64,000 nucleotides of DNA from Collimonas arenae (lineage in GTDB: Bacteria; Pseudomonadota; Gammaproteobacteria; Burkholderiales; Burkholderiaceae_D), in the NCBI RefSeq assembly GCF_001584165.1, contig NZ_CP013233.1:62001-126000 (forward strand), read 5' to 3'. Shown one piece after another: positions 54,727 through 64,000 of the stretch; positions within the stretch are counted from its first letter, which is position 1, and each line of letters begins with the position of its first letter. A model generated the notes under the pieces. The model did not search any database. It worked only from the letters and a program-made list of their open reading frames with translations, and was not told the DNA's origin. Both the position numbers and the translations under genes were made by a program.

Positions 54727-56775
54727 TTACGCAATCAACCCACGCTTGGCCAGCATCGGCTCCACCTTCGGATCGCGGCCGCGGAAGGCGCGGAACGCCT
54801 GCGCTGGATCCTGCTTGTTGCCGGAGCTGTAGATGTGACGCTGTAGGCGTTCGGCAATCGCCGGCTGGAACGGATCGCCGGCTTCGATGAAGGCGTCGTA
54901 GGCATCGGCATCCAGCACTTCGGCCCACATGTAGACGTAGTAGCCGGCGGCATAATCCGAACCGGCAAACAGATGCTGGAAATGGCTCAGGTAATGGCGC
55001 TGGCCGATGTCCTGCGGAATGCCCAGCAATTCGCACTGCTGCGCTTCAAAGGCTGCGAGGTCAACCTTCGTCCCATTCGGCAGCGAATGCAGCGCCATGT
55101 CGATCAGCGCCGGGCCGGCGTACATGATGGTGGCCCAGGCCTGGTCGAATTGACGTGCGCGTTTCAGCTTTTCCAGCAGGGCTGGTGGAATCGCTTCGCC
55201 GCTCTGGTAATGACGCGCATGACGTTGCAACACCACTTCCTCTTCGGCCCAGTTCTCGAAAATCTGCGACGGCAATTCAACGTAATCCTGCAGCACTTGC
55301 GTGCCGGCCAGGCGCTCGTACTTCACCTGCGACAACAAACCGTGCAAGCCGTGCCCGAATTCGTGGAACAGCGTGCGCACATCGTCGAAACTCAACAGCG
55401 CCGGATCGGCCTTGGCGAAGTTGTTATTGTTGATGACGATCGGCAGTGTGCCGCCATTGTGGCCGGACTGGCTGCGGAAGACATGCATCCAGGCGCCGCT
55501 GCGCTTGCTGGCGCGCGCGTAGTTGTCGCCGATGAACAAGCCGATCAGTGCGTTCTCGCGGTTGCGCACTTCCCACAGGCGGGCGTCGGGATGATGCAGG
55601 GCGACGCCGTGCTGTTCGACAAAGCTGATGCCAAACAGGCGATGGGCGCAATCGAACATTGCAGCGATCATGTTTTCCAGCGCAAAGTAGGGCTTCAGTT
55701 CGGCATCGTCGAGATCGTAGCGTGCTTGCCGCACTTTTTCAGCCAGGTAGCGCCAGTCCCAGGCAGCGATCGGGGTCGGCTGTCCCAGGCTGTGCGCCAT
55801 CTCGGTCAGTGCGGCGCGATCTTCGCCAGCCTTGTCCTTGGCTGGTTCCCAGACCTTGCCGAGTAACGCTGAAACGGCTTCCGGCTTGCCGGCCATGCGG
55901 TCGATCAACTGGTAATCGGCGTAGGTTGGGTAGCCGTGCAACTGCGCCTGCTCCTGACGCAAGGCCATGATTTCTTCAGCGATTGGACGATTGTCATGCG
56001 CGCCGGCATGGGCGCCGCGCGCGATGCGGCCACGCCACACGGCTTCGCGCAGGTCGCGTCGGTCGGAGAACGTCAGGAACGGTTCGGCCAGCGATGGCGA
56101 TAGCGTAATCACATGGCTGCCTTCCGGCAGGCCAAGTTGTTGCGCCGCCGAACGCGCCGATGCGCGCAGGAAGTCTGGCAAGCCGGCCAGAGCCGCTTCA
56201 TCTGCAAGTTCCAGCGCAAAGCCGGATTCGTCGGCCAGCACATTCTGGGTAAATGCCGTGCTCAGGGCTGCCAGCCGTTCGGTCAGGGCGCTGTAACGGG
56301 CGCGCGATTGTGGCGGCAGATTGGCGCCGGCGCGTACAAAATCCAGGTGTACTCGTTCCAGCAAACGCAATTGCACCGGATCCAGGTCCAGTTCGGCGCG
56401 ACGCGCATACAGCGCATCAATCCGCGCAAACAAGCCGGCATGCAGGTAGATCGCATTGCGGTGCGCTGCCAGCTGCGGCGCCAGCTCGACTTCGGCCGCT
56501 TGCAGCGCCGGCGAGGTTTCGCTGGCGGTGAGGTTTTCGAACAGCAGGCTGATGCGGTTGTTGAGGCGGCCAGAGGTGTCGAAGGCTGCCAGCGTATTGG
56601 CAAAATCGGGCGCGGCGGATTGGCCGGCGATCGCATCGATTTCGGCCAGGTGCGCCGGCAGCGCCACGGCGAAGGCCGGCGCGAAATGCTCGGCCTTGAT
56701 CAGGTCGAAAGGCGGCAATCCGTAAGGAGTGTTCCAGTCTTGCAACAGCGGGTTGGTGGCGTGCAAATCAGTCAT
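54727..56775 (-). CDS. prlC: M3 family oligopeptidase A
   Basis: 682 residues from ATG 56775 (in-frame ATG at 56787 also possible). Zinc site HEFGHGLHGLLSQVKYERLA near 463 with HExxH, the second-zone Glu in DYVELPSQIFENW; N-terminal NPLLQDWNTPYGLPPFDLIK typical for oligopeptidase A. SDYAAGYYVYMWAEVLDADA near the end is also a family mark. It degrades short peptides in the cytoplasm, including signal peptide fragments. Confidence 0.94.
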   Translation of the reverse strand: MTDLHATNPLLQDWNTPYGLPPFDLIKAEHFAPAFAVALPAHLAEIDAIAGQSAAPDFANTLAAFDTSGRLNNRISLLFENLTASETSPALQAAEVELAPQLAAHRNAIYLHAGLFARIDALYARRAELDLDPVQLRLLERVHLDFVRAGANLPPQSRARYSALTERLAALSTAFTQNVLADESGFALELADEAALAGLPDFLRASARSAAQQLGLPEGSHVITLSPSLAEPFLTFSDRRDLREAVWRGRIARGAHAGAHDNRPIAEEIMALRQEQAQLHGYPTYADYQLIDRMAGKPEAVSALLGKVWEPAKDKAGEDRAALTEMAHSLGQPTPIAAWDWRYLAEKVRQARYDLDDAELKPYFALENMIAAMFDCAHRLFGISFVEQHGVALHHPDARLWEVRNRENALIGLFIGDNYARASKRSGAWMHVFRSQSGHNGGTLPIVINNNNFAKADPALLSFDDVRTLFHEFGHGLHGLLSQVKYERLAGTQVLQDYVELPSQIFENWAEEEVVLQRHARHYQSGEAIPPALLEKLKRARQFDQAWATIMYAGPALIDMALHSLPNGTKVDLAAFEAQQCELLGIPQDIGQRHYLSHFQHLFAGSDYAAGYYVYMWAEVLDADAYDAFIEAGDPFQPAIAERLQRHIYSSGNKQDPAQAFRAFRGRDPKVEPMLAKRGLIA

Positions 56776-57044
56776 GGCGGCTAGCATCCGGGCTAATGAA
56801 GAGAACGCTATTGTATAGCTCTACATAAACTTTTACGCAGGCCGCCGGAGGTTGTTATAAAGCCAAATCGCTCAGTGTCGTGAGACTCGTAAGCGTAGCG
56901 CATCCGATCTGCTCGCGCACGCGTAGGAATTGATGGCGATTGCGTCGGACGCTTTGTTGTAGAAACTGCCGTTTGTGGGGCTACGCAGCAACATATTCGG
57001 ATAAGGGATAAAGTGTCGGGTCGTATTATTAAAGGCAACTCGCA

Positions 57045-58268
57045 ATGACAGACGCACAATCCTCCAAACTCAGCCCTGGCCTGGTCATCATGATGTCGAT
57101 CGCCACCGGCGTCGCCGTGGCCAGCAATTATTACGCCCAACCCTTGTTGCATACGATTGCATCGCGCTTCGGCATATCCAACGGCAGCGCCGGCCTGATC
57201 GTGACCGTGGCCCAGCTCGGCTACGCGTTCGGCCTGATGTTGCTGGTGCCACTGGCGGACATGGTGGAACGCAAAAAACTGATTATCGTGATGACCCTGT
57301 TGTCTGCTTGCGGGTTGCTGATCACCGCGACCGCGCAAAGTATGGCGTTCGTGCTGATCGGTACCGCGCTGACCGGCTTGTTTTCCGTGGTGTCGCAGGT
57401 GCTGGTGCCGTTTGCCGCGACACTGGCGGCGCCGCACGAGCGCGGCAAGGTGGTCGGCCATGTGATGACTGGCCTGTTGCTTGGCATCCTGCTGGCGCGT
57501 ACCGTGGCCGGTTACCTGTCGGCCTTGGGCGGCTGGCAGACGGTTTACTGGTTCGGCGCGGCGCTGATGATCGTGACGGCGATCGTACTCGGGCGCGCCC
57601 TGCCGCGTCATCACCAGGAACAGCATCTGAACTATCCGCGCCTGCTGGCGTCGATCCTGACTTTGTTCGTACAAGAACCGGTATTGCGTATCCGCGCCCT
57701 GCTCGGCGGCATCATCTTCGCCGTGTTCAGCGTGCTGTGGACATCGATTTCGTTCCTGCTGGCGGCGGCGCCGTTCAACTATTCGGATGGCACCATCGGC
57801 CTGTTCGGTCTGGTCGGCGCTGCCGGCGCACTGGCCGCTTCGCATGCCGGACGGCTGGCCGATCGTGGGCATGCCGGACGTTCCACCGCCATCGGCCTGG
57901 CGCTGCTGTTGCTGTCCTGGCTGCCGCTGGTGTTCGCCAAAAGTTCGCTGCTGGGCCTGATCATCGGCATCCTGGTGCTGGACTTGATGGTGCAGGCGGT
58001 GCACGTCACCAACCTGAGCGTCATCAATCATCTGCAACCCGAATCGCGCAACCGCCTGACGGCCGGCTACATGACCTGTTACTTCATCGGAGGCGCCTGC
58101 GGCTCGGTACTGTCGACCGCGATGTACGGCTATGCCGGCTGGTTCGGTGTGTCGATGACCGGCGCCGGGCTGAGTGCGGCCGGTTTGCTGGCATGGCTGC
58201 TGCTGGGGCGTAACGAACAAGTTACGCATGTCGCCGCCAGCTCGATCCGCGACGGCGGCAATCACTGA
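57045..58268 (+). CDS. MFS transporter
   Basis: 407 residues with twelve hydrophobic segments, e.g. VIMMSIATGVAVASNYYAQP, LIVTVAQLGYAFGLMLLVPL, and the motif-A loop PLADMVERKKLIIVMTLLSA. The N-terminal YYAQPLLHTIASRFG is typical of the YnfM/AraJ-like group of the DHA family. Substrate unknown, likely export of a small compound. Head to head with prlC, 269 bases apart, in which I see no other feature. The stop is 10 bases from the nasA stop on the other strand. Confidence 0.9.
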   Translation: MTDAQSSKLSPGLVIMMSIATGVAVASNYYAQPLLHTIASRFGISNGSAGLIVTVAQLGYAFGLMLLVPLADMVERKKLIIVMTLLSACGLLITATAQSMAFVLIGTALTGLFSVVSQVLVPFAATLAAPHERGKVVGHVMTGLLLGILLARTVAGYLSALGGWQTVYWFGAALMIVTAIVLGRALPRHHQEQHLNYPRLLASILTLFVQEPVLRIRALLGGIIFAVFSVLWTSISFLLAAAPFNYSDGTIGLFGLVGAAGALAASHAGRLADRGHAGRSTAIGLALLLLSWLPLVFAKSSLLGLIIGILVLDLMVQAVHVTNLSVINHLQPESRNRLTAGYMTCYFIGGACGSVLSTAMYGYAGWFGVSMTGAGLSAAGLLAWLLLGRNEQVTHVAASSIRDGGNH

Positions 58269-58278
58269 TGATTGGCGC

Positions 58279-61043
58279 TCACGCGCCCTCTTCGACCAGG
58301 ATTTCCGACAGCAATTTTTTGATTTCGGGAACGCATGAACCGCAGTTGCCGCCCGCCTTCAGGCAGGCGGTGACCTGCGCGACATTGGTCAACCCCTGCT
58401 TGCGCACTGCATCGCAGATGGTATTGCGGCCGATGCCGAAGCAGGAACACACGGTAGGTCCGGTATCCACACCTTTCTCGATGGGCTGGCCGAGTAGCAG
58501 GCCGATGCGGTCGGCATCATCCAGTTTTTCCTTGCCGAACAGGCTGGCCAGCCAGGCGCGTGACGGCAGGTCCGGGCGTGGAGACAGGAACACGCAGGCA
58601 TCGATGCGATCATCGACCACATGCACGGCCCGATAGATGCCGGCGCTGACATCCTGATACTCCAGCCAGTCGGCGTCGGCGGTATCGACACCTAGTAGCG
58701 CCGCCGCCCAGGTGCTGTGCTCGGAAATTGGGCTGCGCCCCGCCAGTTCGTAGCGGTTGAAGCGCCTTCCCTGAATCCGCGTCCAGTGGGTCACATCGTC
58801 CAGCATCGGTCGGCTGCGGCTCAACACGAAGCCGTACCAGGCCACGCGGAATTCCTCGACCCGCACCGGCGTATGCTTGAATTCCGGCTCCCCGGAAACC
58901 GGATCGACCGCCGGGTTGACCAGCGCCCCGACTCGCGCATCCGAAGCCGACTGGCCGTTCCAGTGGATCGGCACGAAAATGCTGTCGCGGGCAATGCCGC
59001 CGCTGTGCTGCACCCTGGCCACCATCTCACCCCAGCGACTCGATATCCGCGCCAGCATGCCTTCGCGCACGCCGTGCAGCAGCGCGTCCTGCGGATGCAT
59101 GTCGACGAACGATTCCGGCACGTGGTCGGCCAATTTGGGTGACTTGCCGGTGCGCGTCATGGTGTGCCACTGGTCGCGCACGCGGCCGGTATTGAGGCTC
59201 AGCGGATAGTCGCTGTCGGTTGCATATTGCGGCCCCGGGGAACGGTGGCGATGAAGCGCGCCTTGCCATCCGGGTGCGCGAAGCGGCGGTCGGCAAACAG
59301 CCGCGGCGTACCTCGTTTGTCACCCGATGCAAGCGTGGTCAGAGGCCATTGCACCGGCGCCATCGCATCGAACTGTTTTTGATCCAGACCGCTCAGGCCA
59401 CTCAGGTTGAATGTGCGGCGCTGACCAAAGGCGTCGCCATTGCGATAGGCGCTGAGGCGAGCGTGTTCATCGAACACCTGATGTACAGCCGCGAAATCGA
59501 ATCCCTTGAAACCCATGCGTTGCGCAACTTGGCACAGGATCTGCCAATCGGCGCGGGCCTCGCCCGGTGTCGGCAGGAATGCGCGTTGACGGGAAATGCG
59601 GCGTTCCGAACTGGTGACGGTGCCGTCCTTTTCACCCCAACTCAGCGCCGGCAGCAAGACGTGGGCGAAGGCATTGGTGTCGGTTTTTTCGATGATGTCG
59701 GATACCACCACCAGTTCGCATTTGGCCAGGGCGCGTTGCACCTGGTCGGCATCCGGCAGGCTGACTACTGGATTGGTGGCGATGATCCAGACTGCCTTGA
59801 CACGACCGCTTTCGATCGCATGGAACAGATCGACTGCCTTTAATCCGGGCCGTTCCGCCATGCGCGGCGCCTGCCAGAAATCCTGCACGGTTTGCCGATG
59901 CTGCGGATTTTCCAGTTCCATGTGCGCCGCCAGCATGTTGGCCAGACCGCCGACTTCACGGCCGCCCATCGCATTTGGCTGCCCGGTGATCGAGAATGGC
60001 CCCATGCCAGGACGGCCGATGCGGCCGGTCAGCAAATGGCAGTTGATGATGCTGTTGACCTTGTCGGTGCCGGACGACGATTGATTGACGCCTTGCGAAA
60101 AGGCGGTCACCGTTCTTTCGTGCGCGGCAAACCATTCGTAGAACGTCAGCAAATCGTGTGGGTCGAGCTTGCAGGCCTTTGCCACCGCGCCATGGTCAAC
60201 GCAGCCGCTTTCGGCAACATCCAGCGCCGCCGCCATGCCGTTGGTGCTGGTGTCCACGAAGTTGTTGTCGATGGCGTTGTTGCGCGCCAGGAAACTGAGC
60301 AAGCCGTTGAACAGCCAGACATCGCTGCCGGCTTTCAAAGGCAGATGCAGGTCAGCGAGTTCGCAAGTTGCGGTGCGGCGGGGATCGATCACCACCAGTT
60401 TCATCTGCGGCCGCGTTTCCTTTATCCTGGCGATGCGCTGGAACAGGATCGGGTGGCACCAGGCGGTGTTGGAGCCGACCAGCACCACCAGGTCAGCCAG
60501 TTCCAGATCCTCGTAACAGACCGGCACCAGGTCGGCGCCGAACGCGCGTTTGTGGCCGGCCACTGCGGACGACATGCACAGGCGAGAATTGGTGTCGATG
60601 TTGGCGCTGCCGATGTAGCCTTTCATCAGCTTGTTGGCGATGTAATAGTCTTCGGTCAGCAACTGGCCCGATACATATAACGCGACCGAATCCGGCCCGT
60701 GCTGTTCGATGATCGAACGAAAGCCGTGCGCTACCTGATCCAACGCTGCGTCCCAGGAAACGCGTTGCAGCGGCTGGGTTGCGTCGGCTTCCACGCGCAT
60801 CTTTGGATACAGCAGACGGCCATCGAGATCGACGGTTTCGCCCAGCGCCGAACCCTTGACGCACAACCTGCCGTAATTCGACGCATGGCTCTCATCGCCG
60901 GCGATATCTACCTGGCCGTCGCTGTGCAAGGTAGCACGCACACCGCAGCCGACGCCGCAATAGGGACAGGTGGTCAGCGTGCTGCCTGGTTTGTAACTCA
61001 GTTTCTCAGCCGGTAGCAGCGGGAAGGAAGGAGCCGATTTCAC
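58279..61043 (-). pseudogene. nasA: Assimilatory nitrate reductase catalytic subunit, apparent frameshift
   Basis: From GTG 61043: 4Fe-4S site CPYCGVGCGVRATLH and GRLCVKG (about 27-62), Mo-bisMGD segments SNTAWCHPILFQRI (near 192), GVNQSSSGTDKVNSIINCHL and GQPNAMGGREVGG. Near 59230-59235 one base is missing in the run CCCCGGGG(C)CC; the other frame goes on PQYATDSDYPLSLNTGRVRD and through the C-terminal domain to a BFD-type 2Fe-2S end (CSCFGIGRNTICDAV … CLKAGGNCGSCVPEI). Repaired length about 921 residues. It reduces nitrate to nitrite in the cytoplasm for nitrogen assimilation, taking electrons through the extra Fe-S domain from the flavoprotein encoded just upstream. Confidence 0.9.
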
Positions 61044-61055
61044 ACGCGCCCCCGA

Positions 61056-62297
61056 TCAGGCGGCCTGGGCGCATAGCGCCTGGCCGAACAGTAATTGGCT
61101 GCGTAGCCCGGAGATATCGATGCGCTGCTGGATCAGTTCAAAATACCAGGGGCCATCCTTGACGTCGCCGTACAGCACCGCGCCGACGATATGCGGACCC
61201 TTGATGACCAGCCGTTTGTAGATGCCACGACGCGGATCGCGCAGCACCAGGTCTTCGCTGCCCTCGCTGCCGATGAAATCGCCTGCCGAATACAGATCGA
61301 CACCGGTGACCTTGAGCTTGGTGGCGGTGGCTTGCTGCACATAGCGCCGATGGCCGGCGCCGGCCAGGTGAGCGCCGCAGACCCGCGCCTGTTCCCAGAT
61401 TGGTGCCACCAGGCCGAAGGTCGCCAGGCGGTGCTGCACGCATTCACCAACTGCGTAGATGCGCGGATCGTAGGTCTGCAAGGTGTCGTCGACCACGATG
61501 GCGCGTTCGCAATGCAGGCCGGCCTGTTGCGCCAATTCGATATTGGGACGGACGCCGGCGGTCATTACTACCAGGTCGGCGGGAATGTCACTGCCGTCTT
61601 TGAAACGTACCGCAGTGACTTGCTGCTCGCCGACGATTTCAGCTGTCTGAGCGTTCAATAAAAAGCGCAGACCTTTCTGTTCCAGCGCAGTCTTCAACAG
61701 CAACGCAGCCGGCTTGTCCAGTTGTCTTTCCATCAGGCTGTCCATCACATGCACCACGGTCACGTCCATGCCCTGCCGCAGCAAGCCATTGGCGGCTTCC
61801 AGGCCCAGCAGGCCGCCGCCGATGACCACCGCGTGGCGATGATTGCGCGCCGCGTTCAGCATGGTTTCGACATCCTGGATGTCACGGAAGGCGATCACGC
61901 CCGGCAACTGATGACCGGGCACCGGGAGGATGAACGGCTTGGAGCCGGTCGCCAGTAGCAGGCGGTCATAGCGCAATGCAACGCCGGCGCGGGAGCGCAC
62001 GATGCGGCGTTGGCGGTCAATGCCCGTTACCGGATCGCCGGCATGCAGCGTAATGCCGTTTTGCTTGTACCACTCGGGCGTATTGAGCATGATGTCGTCA
62101 ATGCTCTTGTCGCCGGCCAGCAGCGGCGACAGCAGGATACGGTTGTAATTGCCGTGCGGCTCGGCGCCGAACACAGTGATATCGTACAGATCCGGCGCCA
62201 GCTTGAGCAATTCCTCAACCGTGCGCATGCCGGCCATGCCGTTGCCAATCACCGCCAGCACCGGTTTGTTTGCAATCGATGGCGCGCCAGCTGTCAT
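61056..62297 (-). CDS. NAD(P)H-dependent FAD oxidoreductase of the nitrate assimilation operon
   Basis: 413 residues from ATG 62297. FAD motif LAVIGNGMAGMRTVEELLKL (about 16-35), PHGNYNRILLSPLLAGDKSI, NAD(P)H motif AVVIGGGLLGLEAANGLLRQ (about 150-169) and TAGVRPNIELAQQAGL. This equals the N-terminal half of NirB-type nitrite reductases, without the Fe-S and sirohaem parts. In this place (nirB, nirD, flavoprotein, nasA) it most likely passes electrons from NADH to nitrate reductase, like NasB/NasC. Its start overlaps the nirD stop by 4 bases; nasA starts 12 bases on. Confidence 0.85.
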   Translation of the reverse strand: MTAGAPSIANKPVLAVIGNGMAGMRTVEELLKLAPDLYDITVFGAEPHGNYNRILLSPLLAGDKSIDDIMLNTPEWYKQNGITLHAGDPVTGIDRQRRIVRSRAGVALRYDRLLLATGSKPFILPVPGHQLPGVIAFRDIQDVETMLNAARNHRHAVVIGGGLLGLEAANGLLRQGMDVTVVHVMDSLMERQLDKPAALLLKTALEQKGLRFLLNAQTAEIVGEQQVTAVRFKDGSDIPADLVVMTAGVRPNIELAQQAGLHCERAIVVDDTLQTYDPRIYAVGECVQHRLATFGLVAPIWEQARVCGAHLAGAGHRRYVQQATATKLKVTGVDLYSAGDFIGSEGSEDLVLRDPRRGIYKRLVIKGPHIVGAVLYGDVKDGPWYFELIQQRIDISGLRSQLLFGQALCAQAA

Positions 62298-62641
62298 ATG
62301 CCTACCCAGACCTGGCCGTCGGCGATGCGGGCCGGATAGGCGGCGACCGAATGTTCCGGTGCTTCCAGGCACTCGCCGGTCTGTAGATCGAAGTGCTGCT
62401 TGTAAATCGGTGAAGCCACCACGATGCGTTCACCCAGGCTACCGACCAGGCCACGCGACAACACGGAGGCTTCGGCGTTCGGATCGTAATTGCCGATAGC
62501 GAAGACGCGCGATCCGCCATCGATGACATGGAATACCGCAACCTGCTGGTCATTGATCAGCGCGCAGACGCCGGTGTTCGGCACAATGCGTTCGAGTGGG
62601 CAAACGGCAATCCAGTTACTGCTTTGACGGTCATTGTGCAT
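62294..62641 (-). CDS. nirD: Nitrite reductase (NAD(P)H) small subunit
   Basis: 115 residues from ATG 62641. Rieske-like NirD fold: WIAVCPLERIVPNTGVCALI, FHVIDGGSRVFAIGNYDPNA, RIVVASPIYKQHFDLQTGEC. As in NirD proteins the Rieske cysteines and histidines are not fully kept, so no cluster is bound. Partner of the NirB large subunit. Between nirB and nirD stands a family A repeat. Confidence 0.93.
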   Translation of the reverse strand: MHNDRQSSNWIAVCPLERIVPNTGVCALINDQQVAVFHVIDGGSRVFAIGNYDPNAEASVLSRGLVGSLGERIVVASPIYKQHFDLQTGECLEAPEHSVAAYPARIADGQVWVGI

Positions 62642-62680
62642 GGGATATTCCTTTGATACGACCTCAAATGATTTCTGTAG

Positions 62681-62766
62681 CGTCATTCCCGCGCACGCGG
62701 GAATCCATTTTTTTTCGGTCACTTGATTTCGTCCGTAACCTGGATCCCCGCGTGCGTGGGATGACG
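62681..62766. repeat. Paired REP-like palindrome (family A)
   Basis: CGTCATTCCCGCGCACGCGG half and a mirror half (GGATCCCCGCGTGCGTGGGA) 30 bases apart, inside the nirB-nirD gap of a likely operon. Confidence 0.85.
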
Positions 62767-62782
62767 GTGTTATAAAAAATAT

Positions 62783-64000
62783 TTAAGCTGCCTCAACAAC
62801 AATCGGGATGTTGATACGCCTGCGTTCTTCCACCGTAGCCGGCCGGATCTGCCGCCGCTCTTCGACGAACACCACGTTATCGTCGGCCTGATCGCTGTTG
62901 ACGAAGTGCTGGAAGCGCTGGCGTGTGGCGGGATCGGTGACAGCGGTTTTCCATTCGCACTGGTAGGTGTCGACTACGTGCTGCATGTCGGCTTCCAGCT
63001 CGGCGGCAATGTGCAGCTTGTCGTCCACCACAACCTGCTTCAGGTAATCGAGGCCGCCTTCCAGGTTGTCGCGCCAGACGCTAGTGCGTTGCAGGCGATC
63101 GGCGGTGCGGACGTAGAACATCAGGAAGCGGTCGATGGTGCGGATCAACGCCGCCTTGTCCAGATCGGCCGCCAGCAGTTCCGCATGGCGCGGCTTCATG
63201 CCGCCATTACCGCAGACATATAGGTTCCAGCCTTTCTCGGTGGCGATGATGCCGACATCCTTACCCTGCGCTTCCGCGCATTCGCGGGTGCAGCCGGAGA
63301 CGCCGAACTTGATCTTGTGCGGCGCGCGCAAGCCTTTGTAGCGATTTTCCAGTTCTATGGCCAGACCGACGCTGTCGTCCAGACCATAGCGGCACCAGGT
63401 CGAGCCGACGCAGGATTTCACGGTGCGCAGCGATTTGCCATACGCATGGCCGGATTCGAAGCCGGCCGCGATCAACTCTTCCCATATCAGCGGCAACTGT
63501 TCAACTCGGGCGCCGAACAGATCAACCCGCTGGCCCCCGGTAATCTTGGTGTACAGGCCATATTTCTTGGCCACCTGGCCGACCGCGATCAAGCCGTCCG
63601 GGGTGACTTCGCCGCCTGCCATGCGCGGCACCACCGAATATGTGCCGTCCTTCTGGATGTTGCCGAGGAAGTAATCGTTGGAATCCTGCAGGCCGGCATG
63701 TTCTTTCTTCAGTACGAAATCGTTCCAGCAGGACGCCAGGATGCTGGCCGCGACTGGCTTGCAGATGTCACAGCCCAGGCCCTTTCCGTGCTGTTGCAAC
63801 AAGGCGTCGAAAGTCTTGATCTGGCCGACGCGCACCAGGTGATACAGCTCCTGGCGCGAGTACGCGAAATGTTCGCAGACATGGTTGTTGACTGCCATGC
63901 CCTGCTTCTTCATCTCCGCCTTCATGACTTGGGTGACCAGCGCCACGCAGCCGCCGCAGGACGTGCCGGCCTTGGTGCAGCTCTTCAGCGCGCCGATGCT
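62783..64000 (-). CDS. nirB: Nitrite reductase (NAD(P)H) large subunit, C-terminal part (runs off the window)
   Basis: The frame is open to the window edge: the upstream bases still read SCTKAGTSCGGCVALVTQVM, the BFD-type Fe-S domain of NirB. About 405 residues are visible. The sirohaem/4Fe-4S reductase part is clear: RTVKSCVGSTWCRYGLDDSV, IKFGVSGCTRECAEAQGKDV and GWNLYVCGNGGMKPRHAELL, with the four cluster cysteines in CVGSTWC and CTREC (one arranged as usual for the family). It turns nitrite into ammonium with NADH. Start lies outside the window. Confidence 0.95.
   Translation of the reverse strand, partial: SIGALKSCTKAGTSCGGCVALVTQVMKAEMKKQGMAVNNHVCEHFAYSRQELYHLVRVGQIKTFDALLQQHGKGLGCDICKPVAASILASCWNDFVLKKEHAGLQDSNDYFLGNIQKDGTYSVVPRMAGGEVTPDGLIAVGQVAKKYGLYTKITGGQRVDLFGARVEQLPLIWEELIAAGFESGHAYGKSLRTVKSCVGSTWCRYGLDDSVGLAIELENRYKGLRAPHKIKFGVSGCTRECAEAQGKDVGIIATEKGWNLYVCGNGGMKPRHAELLAADLDKAALIRTIDRFLMFYVRTADRLQRTSVWRDNLEGGLDYLKQVVVDDKLHIAAELEADMQHVVDTYQCEWKTAVTDPATRQRFQHFVNSDQADDNVVFVEERRQIRPATVEERRRINIPIVVEAA

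Noticed and set aside
56808..58265. Long minus-strand frame of 485 codons opposite the MFS gene
   Set aside because: Its product is rich in His, Gln and Arg with no family resemblance; it mirrors the codon bias of the transporter gene on the other strand.

Overview
The window reads as chromosome of a Betaproteobacterium of the order Burkholderiales, most like the Oxalobacteraceae (Collimonas, Herbaspirillum or Janthinobacterium type). That placement is inference from gene content (QueH, DTW protein, IS1182-type IS, T6SS-associated kinase/phosphatase/FHA set, nasA/nirBD order), from high-GC codon use and from the style of the intergenic palindromes. No rRNA or tRNA gene was recognised.

Layout. 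0-11 kb: end of a YfcC-like carrier, N-formylglutamate deformylase and an IclR regulator; a LysR/epimerase divergent pair; two unknown genes and an epimerase remnant; HU with a clear terminator; a VIT-family transporter, cytochrome c, a cysteine hydrolase, a HAD protein, an LLM monooxygenase and a PLP enzyme of the D-cysteine desulfhydrase group. 11-17.9 kb: a DUF1127 protein, a LysR regulator, a DTW protein, then an unfamiliar operon-like run starting with a minimal J-domain protein followed by three proteins of unknown family.

17.9-27.6 kb is an accessory island. Its small genes nearly all lie on the minus strand (a GNAT acetyltransferase, membrane proteins, a DUF2199 protein and other unknowns). 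The GNAT gene ends in a 60-bp site that closely resembles an integron attC of the aadA type, and its upstream neighbour ends in a second candidate. The spacers carry repeated palindromes with a GGCC-type core. Two near-identical 1,690-bp IS1182-family copies sit in opposite orientation, each exactly at the GGCC core of such a palindrome. No integrase gene is visible, so this looks like an integrase-less cassette cluster.

27.6-50 kb: a MerR/SDR pair with a textbook MerR-type promoter; a dienoyl-CoA isomerase-like crotonase plus FadH (unsaturated fatty acid oxidation); a GDSL esterase gene with an in-frame amber codon; an orphan T6SS-type phosphorylation module (lipoprotein, Ser/Thr kinase, PP2C phosphatase, FHA protein); an aminotransferase, an RhlE-like helicase, a leucine-dehydrogenase-like enzyme; a periplasmic molybdo-dehydrogenase with its 2Fe-2S subunit; an Ogt alkyltransferase; a geranylgeranyl-reductase-like flavoprotein.

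48-64 kb: a CusRS/HprRS-like two-component system facing an operon for a periplasmic protein, a cytochrome b and a YedY-like molybdoenzyme, with a perfect CusR-type box between them; QueH; an S1/P1 nuclease; an M3 oligopeptidase; an MFS transporter; and the nitrate/nitrite assimilation cluster (nirB, nirD, a flavoprotein, nasA) running off the right edge.

Quality note. At least eleven reading-frame breaks, each repairable by adding one base, occur in otherwise well conserved genes (IclR, a hypothetical, the PLP lyase, LysR, GNAT, an island gene, the aminotransferase, the helicase, leucine dehydrogenase twice, nasA). This looks more like single-base deletion errors in the assembly than like mass gene decay. 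These genes are listed as apparent pseudogenes with the repaired reading described.
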